Shown in pieces: positions 5,098 to 6,588 of a stretch of DNA of 6,588 nt. Made by a program: the position numbers and the translations under genes. How positions within the stretch are numbered: position 1 is the first letter of the stretch; each line of letters begins with the position of its first letter. Source of the DNA: Verrucomicrobiaceae bacterium (lineage in GTDB: Bacteria > Verrucomicrobiota > Verrucomicrobiae > Verrucomicrobiales > Akkermansiaceae); contig CANBTO010000291.1 of NCBI GenBank assembly GCA_947372405.1, forward strand, positions 1 through 6,588, written 5' to 3'. The notes below the pieces were generated by a model. The model saw only the letters and a program-made list of their open reading frames with translations, did no database searches and had not been told where the DNA came from.

Positions 5098-6588
5098 TTA
5101 TTGTTTATCCGGCCAGTTATCTGCCAGAAGTTCCACGAACTTGGTGTTCTTGAGGGTTGAGTCCTCGTTGCCTCCGTGCTGTTTGATGAAGGCTTTTTGG
5201 GACTTGTGGAATTGTTCAACGGACTTATCAAACCACGCGGTGGATGCGCGTTGGGCAAGTTGTTCGAACGCTTCCTTGACAGATGGATTGGCTGAATCTT
5301 GTTGATGTTTGTCCAACAGGGCCACGATCTTGTCCTGAACCGCCAGTTTGATGAGCCAGCCTAAAAAATAGGTCGCCTTCCGAAGCGCACCCTTTTTCTT
5401 TTTGTCGGTCTCGGCGGCGATGCGCTTTCCGCATTCCTCACGCAGCAGCCATGCGATCAAGATTTCCAAACAGCGCCGACGGCCTGTTGCGTCGAGTTCG
5501 ATTTCCTCTCCGATTCGTTTGGCGGCATCCTCCGGCTTTTCGTCGTTCTCCGGTTCAATCAGAGCAAAGACGCGGTAATAGTCGTCGCCACGGCTGAAGA
5601 ATTCCCGACGGCTTAATGAGTTTCTCAACTTCGATGGCATACCTTCGATGATGCCGATGTAGGCGGCGGCGGCATCTTCTTTGGAGAGTATGGATTTATG
5701 TCCAAGCCGGACAGGTAGATCCTCACCGGCTTTGCGCTCATATCCGACTCCGTAGGAACCCATGGTGCGCTGGAGAACCTTCTGGATAGGATCGTTGGAC
5801 AGCAGATCCTGGGGACGAATCGCGTTTTGGGAATTAGTGGCGATGATCAGTGCATCAAGGAAGGTGCGGTTCTCCTTGTCGATTTCGTAAATACGGACCA
5901 TCACGGATGAGTTGCCTTGGAAGCGGTCTTTGAGATCCTTGCTGTATTTGGCGTGATACAGGGCGTTCACCGTCTGACAGCCGTTGATGATCTGTGGGTT
6001 CTCCAAGTGGATACGCATTTTTCCGCCACTGGACGGGCGATCCACCACGACCTTGTCTGCCGTGATGCTCACGCCGTTGTTCATAAAGCCGAACCACGGG
6101 CTTTGGTTGCTTGTGATGGTCTCGATGATCCGCCGGTTCACCTCGCGACCTGCCCCAAGGAAATAGCGGACGTTCATCTCGAACAACTCGTTGTTGCTGT
6201 AGCGATCTACCAGGCGGGTGAACTGATTGACGTTAACGAAACCGACCGCGACTTTAAGCGGCATGCCATTCGGGTTCTTGCCGATGTCGTGCAGCAGGAA
6301 CGGCTCCGGACTCCGATCGGTGAGCATTTCGATGGTTTCACTGGCAATCGGCACACGCCCTTGGGAAATGAGATCGTATATTTTCTGAATACCGTAGGTC
6401 TCGAAAGTGAATCCGTAGGTCTGGCGGTCCTGGGCATAGATGTTTCGGATCTCATCCACCTTGGCCTGATCGGAGCGGCTTACATCCTGGCCGTTGACAA
6501 TGAAATAGCACTGGATCCGGACCCTCTTGGCCTTTGGGTTGGCTTTCCGGGCCTCATCGACGGCTTGTCTAACTTCCACGAAGGCCTC
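5098..6588 (-). CDS. AIPR-family (abortive infection phage resistance) protein, 5' partial
   Basis: The - strand frame is open to the window edge, so the start lies outside; the GTG at 6577-6579 is only the first in-frame start-type codon. The visible 496 residues carry the AIPR signature (PF10592): NVRYFLG (139-145), PWFGFMNNGVSI (164-175), NPQIINGCQTVNALY (197-211) and ATNSQNAIRPQDLLSND (250-266). A segment before this, with CYFIVNG at 27-33, fits the region preceding the AIPR core. Full-length family members are, from memory, about 550-700 residues, so roughly 100-200 N-terminal residues are missing. The C-terminal third is helical and charged, with a KKKK patch near residue 397. AIPR proteins occur in phage-defence islands and plasmids; their exact activity is not something I can assign from this sequence. 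No toxin-antitoxin or methylase partner is visible. GC is lower than in the VWA gene (31/60 at 5641-5700 versus 45/60 at 4321-4380), consistent with acquisition by transfer. The gene ends with TAA at 5098-5100. Confidence 0.85.
   Translation of the reverse strand, partial: EAFVEVRQAVDEARKANPKAKRVRIQCYFIVNGQDVSRSDQAKVDEIRNIYAQDRQTYGFTFETYGIQKIYDLISQGRVPIASETIEMLTDRSPEPFLLHDIGKNPNGMPLKVAVGFVNVNQFTRLVDRYSNNELFEMNVRYFLGAGREVNRRIIETITSNQSPWFGFMNNGVSITADKVVVDRPSSGGKMRIHLENPQIINGCQTVNALYHAKYSKDLKDRFQGNSSVMVRIYEIDKENRTFLDALIIATNSQNAIRPQDLLSNDPIQKVLQRTMGSYGVGYERKAGEDLPVRLGHKSILSKEDAAAAYIGIIEGMPSKLRNSLSRREFFSRGDDYYRVFALIEPENDEKPEDAAKRIGEEIELDATGRRRCLEILIAWLLREECGKRIAAETDKKKKGALRKATYFLGWLIKLAVQDKIVALLDKHQQDSANPSVKEAFEQLAQRASTAWFDKSVEQFHKSQKAFIKQHGGNEDSTLKNTKFVELLADNWPDKQ

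Noticed and set aside
5010..5258. 82-codon - strand ORF overlapping the end of the AIPR gene
   Set aside because: Most of it is an out-of-frame reading of the AIPR C-terminus continuing through the terminator hairpin, with a low-complexity Pro/Ser/Thr-rich translation.
6577..6579. GTG as the start of the AIPR gene
   Set aside because: The frame stays open to the window edge, and family members carry a longer N-terminal region before this point.

Overview
The window reads as a moderately GC-rich bacterial chromosome fragment, most probably Verrucomicrobiota. This is an inference from protein style: a large, apparently exported cyclophilin built on fibronectin type III (FN3) and Ig-like modules, and a long membrane-anchored double von Willebrand factor A (VWA) protein. 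Both are common in Verrucomicrobiota and Planctomycetota. No rRNA, tRNA, CRISPR array, transposase or insertion sequence is visible.

Layout. (1) Positions 3-2039, + strand: the C-terminal 678 residues of a modular peptidyl-prolyl isomerase, with its 5' end outside the window. (2) Positions 2046-4736, - strand: a complete 896-residue membrane protein with two VWA domains, a glutamine-amidotransferase-like domain between them, and a basic proline-rich C-terminal tail. It converges on the isomerase gene with a gap of only 6 bases. (3) Positions 4733-4903, - strand: a 56-codon ORF that looks like the two ends of an EVE-domain protein joined after loss of its middle. Its stop overlaps the VWA start as ATGA. 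(4) Positions 4904-5097: an intergenic stretch that looks AT-richer, with a good intrinsic terminator pointing the opposite way (+ strand) to every gene around it. (5) Positions 5098-6588, - strand: the C-terminal 496 residues of an AIPR-family protein (PF10592, named for abortive infection phage resistance), with its 5' end outside the window.

How the parts relate. The isomerase and VWA genes look like resident cell-envelope or secreted-protein genes. The AIPR gene is visibly lower in GC and belongs to a family found in phage-defence islands. EVE domains are also associated with modification-dependent restriction. The interval 4733-6588 could therefore be the eroded edge of a defence or accessory region abutting resident genes. 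The 56-codon remnant still matters because the VWA gene has no clear Shine-Dalgarno sequence and may rely on translational coupling from it. No novel multi-gene system can be demonstrated here. The strongest oddities are the internally deleted EVE gene, the orphan + strand terminator and the compositional change across 4740-5100.
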